A DNA stretch of 64,000 bases, from positions 1,426,001-1,490,000 of the forward strand of contig AP025283.1 of NCBI GenBank assembly GCA_024347235.1, read 5' to 3'. This document shows positions 61,923 through 64,000 of this stretch, piece after piece (position 1 is the first letter of the stretch; every line of letters starts with the position of its first letter). The notes under the pieces were generated by a model, which did no database searches, was not told where the DNA came from, and saw nothing but the letters and a program-made list of their open reading frames with translations. The translations under genes were made by a program, and so were the position numbers. Source of the stretch: Aliamphritea spongicola. GTDB lineage: Bacteria > Pseudomonadota > Gammaproteobacteria > Pseudomonadales > Balneatricaceae.

Positions 61923-63265
61923 TTGCGCCAGGCTTTACACCAGTTACCGGTTCTGAACGACCCGCTGAATGACAGTTTCGGGTTGAGTCAGCACATGCGC
62001 TTTCAGGATAACTACGCGGACCTTCATGCCCGTCCGTTTCCGGTAGCCACTACACCGGTGCGGGTTTCGCATATGACGCTGTTGCATACCGGCACGGATC
62101 ATTATCCCCGTGAGCTGAAGCACCTGCGGAGCCTGTGTAAACGCTACAGTATCAATCCGCCGTCAGAAGGGGATGTCTGCTTTTATCAGAGCTTTGGTGA
62201 ATTTGAAGTGCGCTGGGAACGGCATACTGAGTTCAGCAGTTATACCTTTTGCTGAAGGGTAAGAGCACGCAGTGTTTTGCTCAGCCGGCGATTAGCCTGT
62301 TACCGGATGACTGGATCAGTGAACTGCCTGGTGAAGTGGTTGCGGCGTTGCATATCGAAGGCATCGACAGTGAAACCGCTGTGGTGGATAAAGAAACCCT
62401 GCGCCCCTGTTTTGAAGGCCAGCGGCTGATTGCTTCCCAGCTGGGGAATGAAGCGGCCAGCGTCTGGAGTGCCCTGCGCCTGCACAGTGACGGCTTTAAC
62501 CGAATCTTGCTGGTCAACAATAGCCTGAATGAATGCCAGACCGGCCGGCTGATCCGTACCCTGCTGGAGCTGGAAGCCTACCGGAATATGATGTTACTGG
62601 CGTTCCCGGTGGCACAGCAGACCAGCGCCAGGGTCAGCGATATGGAAACCGAACTGGCGGATCTGTTACGCCAGATCAGTGGTGAGCGGGTCATCAGCGA
62701 AGAACGGGAACAGCTGGAAAAACTGTCTGATATGGCTGCTGCAGTAGCGGAGCTGATTGCTGAAACCCGCTACCGGTTTGATGCGGCCCGCGCCTACTAT
62801 CAGATGGTTCAGAGCCGGCTTGAAGACTTGCAGGAAACTGAACTCAACGGCCTGCAAACCATGTCGGCGTTTATTGAACACCGTCTGGGCCCTGCTTTCC
62901 GGACAACGGAAGCTACCAAGCGCCGTCTGGATGACCTGTCCAGCCGGGTAGACCGGGCCAGTGACTTCCTGCGTACCCGGGTGGATATGGCAATCGAAGC
63001 GCAGAATCAGGCGTTACTGCAATCCATGGACAAGCGGGCCCAGCTGCAGTTTCGTTTACAGCAGACGGTCGAAGGCCTGTCGATTGTGGTCATCACCTAT
63101 TATGTACTTGCACTGTGTGGCGTTCTGTTCGAAGCAGCGGTGCCGTTTACGCCGGGAATGGATGTGGGCACGCTCAAGGCAGCCTTCCTTCCGGTCGTAC
63201 TTGCCGGCGTCTGGCTGGTGACCCACCGGGTGAAGAAGCATCTGAACCGGGACGCTGAAAACTGA
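61923..63265 (+). CDS. DUF3422 family membrane-anchored protein (one frameshift)
   Basis: About 447 residues. The N-terminal part (LHARPFPVATTPVRVSHMTLL, WERHTEFSSYTFLLKG) and the long helical middle match DUF3422; the extended coiled coil spans about residues 250-390. Two C-terminal helices (LSIVVITYYVLALCGVLFEA and LKAAFLPVVLAGVWLVTHRV) anchor it. The break near 62250 is a T run of four that should be five. It begins with TTG at 61923, supported by GAGGAG upstream. Function unknown. Confidence 0.8.
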
Positions 63266-63377
63266 CCGGCCAGGTAACATCCTGCCAAGTGTTACGTTTT
63301 GTAAAGCTGTTTGTAAATCCACGGGCAGCTACGTAGCATGGACCCTTTGCAGGTCAGTTTGAGGCACAGGAATTTTC

Positions 63378-64000
63378 ATGGATTCGGTTACGCAGATAGC
63401 GCTGGGTGCAGCGCTGGGGCAAGCAGTATTAGGCCATAAAGTCGGTTACCGGGCGGCCCTGTGGGGTGGTGCTCTGGCAACCCTGCCGGATCTGGATGTA
63501 TTTGTTTCCATGGGCGGTGCCGTGGCGGACTTTACCTATCACCGCAGCTTCAGCCATTCGCTGATTACCCTGACATTGCTGACGCCGTTGCTGGCCTGGC
63601 TGATCAATAAACTCCATGGTCAGTATCCGGATCTGCAGCGCCGCTGGCTGTTGCTGGTCTGGCTGGCACTGGTGACCCATCCAATTCTCGACAGCTTTAC
63701 CATATACGGCACCCAGCTGTTCTGGCCGTTGCCGGTGGAGCCGACGGGCTCCGGCAGTATATTTATCATTGATCCGCTGTATACGGTGCCGCTGTTATTG
63801 GGTGTTGTGTTGGCGCTGGCCTCCCGGCAGGCTGACTGGGGGCGCAAGATGAACCGTGTCGGCCTGGCATTCAGCAGTCTGTATCTGATCTGGGGCCTGT
63901 CTGCACAGGCGTATGTCACCGGCATAGCGGAAGAAAATCTGGCTGCTTCGACGGACAAAAACACGCCGGATAAGGAACTGCTGGTAACGGCTGGGCCGTT
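63378..64000 (+). CDS. YdjM/DUF457-like membrane protein, 3' truncated by the window
   Basis: The frame is open from ATG 63378 to the window end (at least 207 residues). MDSVTQIALGAALGQAVLGH and the His/Asp motifs LPDLDVFV, YHRSFSHSLIT and THPILDSFTIYG mark the YdjM/DUF457 metal-dependent hydrolase-like group. Several helices indicate an inner-membrane location. The catalytic role is predicted only. Confidence 0.82.
   Translation, partial: MDSVTQIALGAALGQAVLGHKVGYRAALWGGALATLPDLDVFVSMGGAVADFTYHRSFSHSLITLTLLTPLLAWLINKLHGQYPDLQRRWLLLVWLALVTHPILDSFTIYGTQLFWPLPVEPTGSGSIFIIDPLYTVPLLLGVVLALASRQADWGRKMNRVGLAFSSLYLIWGLSAQAYVTGIAEENLAASTDKNTPDKELLVTAGP

Overview
The window looks like chromosome from a marine gammaproteobacterium, most likely of the Oceanospirillales/Oceanospirillaceae type. 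That placement is inferred from the gene families present: class Ia NrdAB with its YfaE ferredoxin, a complete Rnf complex, a CysI/DUF934/CysG assimilatory sulfite-reduction block, CcoG, TIGR02466- and TIGR02647-like proteins, and a V. cholerae-like zinc cluster. No rRNA, CRISPR, prophage or insertion sequence is visible.

The most important property for a reader is that about two thirds of the protein genes, including essential single-copy ones (cysK, kdsA, nrdA, nrdB, rnfA-E, cysG, pyrC, hrpB), are broken into adjacent reading frames. Every break resolved here is explained by loss of one or two bases, usually in a short homopolymer, and none needs an insertion. The protein sequence on both sides stays conserved. 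This looks like sequencing or assembly error rather than gene decay, so these genes are given as whole CDS spans with the approximate breakpoints noted.

Layout. 1-5.4 kb: end of trpS, sseA, a DyP peroxidase, a GAF-GGDEF protein, cysK, a Sel1-repeat protein. 5.4-8.8 kb: two-gene operon of a membrane pseudokinase fused to an FGE-like domain, followed by a secreted DUF4139 protein. 9-12.5 kb: kdsA, a HugZ-like protein, DUF2788, dsbB, a 2OG-Fe(II) oxygenase, a TIGR02647 protein. 12.7-17 kb: tRNA-Tyr, then nrdA-nrdB-yfaE behind a paired NrdR operator. 17.9-25.6 kb: nth and rnfABCDGE (minus strand), with a long repeat-bearing RnfC tail. 26.3-30.2 kb: cysI, DUF934, cysG. 30.3-34 kb: hydrolase, GIY-YIG protein, TraB/GumN protein, ccoG. 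34.1-39.7 kb: a MocR regulator with a repeat-type operator, pyrC, ansA, a diguanylate cyclase, a GFA protein, arfB. 39.7-43.3 kb: zinc cluster with a Zur-like box, a His-rich DUF2796 protein, an internal terminator, an ABC ATPase, an FtsX-like permease and a DUF3299 protein. 43.3-50.3 kb: PbpG, a Gate-domain transporter, a second GFA protein, a methionine aminotransferase/omega-amidase pair, a Fur-box gene, a PhnA-like zinc ribbon protein, a DUF5610-like protein. 50.6-64 kb: hrpB, a lone cNMP-binding protein, a PuuB-like oxidase, a LysE exporter, an orphan DUF2282 (bufferin-like) lipoprotein, a porin, a LysR regulator divergent from a semialdehyde dehydrogenase and an aminotransferase, DUF3422, and the start of a YdjM-like protein.

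Functional groupings: sulfur assimilation (cysK, cysI, DUF934, cysG, sseA); dNTP supply under NrdR; electron transport and redox maturation (rnf, ccoG, dsbB); metal homeostasis (zrg-like cluster, Fur-box gene, DUF2282 protein); and amine/GABA-type catabolism (PuuB-like, dehydrogenase, aminotransferase, LysR, LysE).
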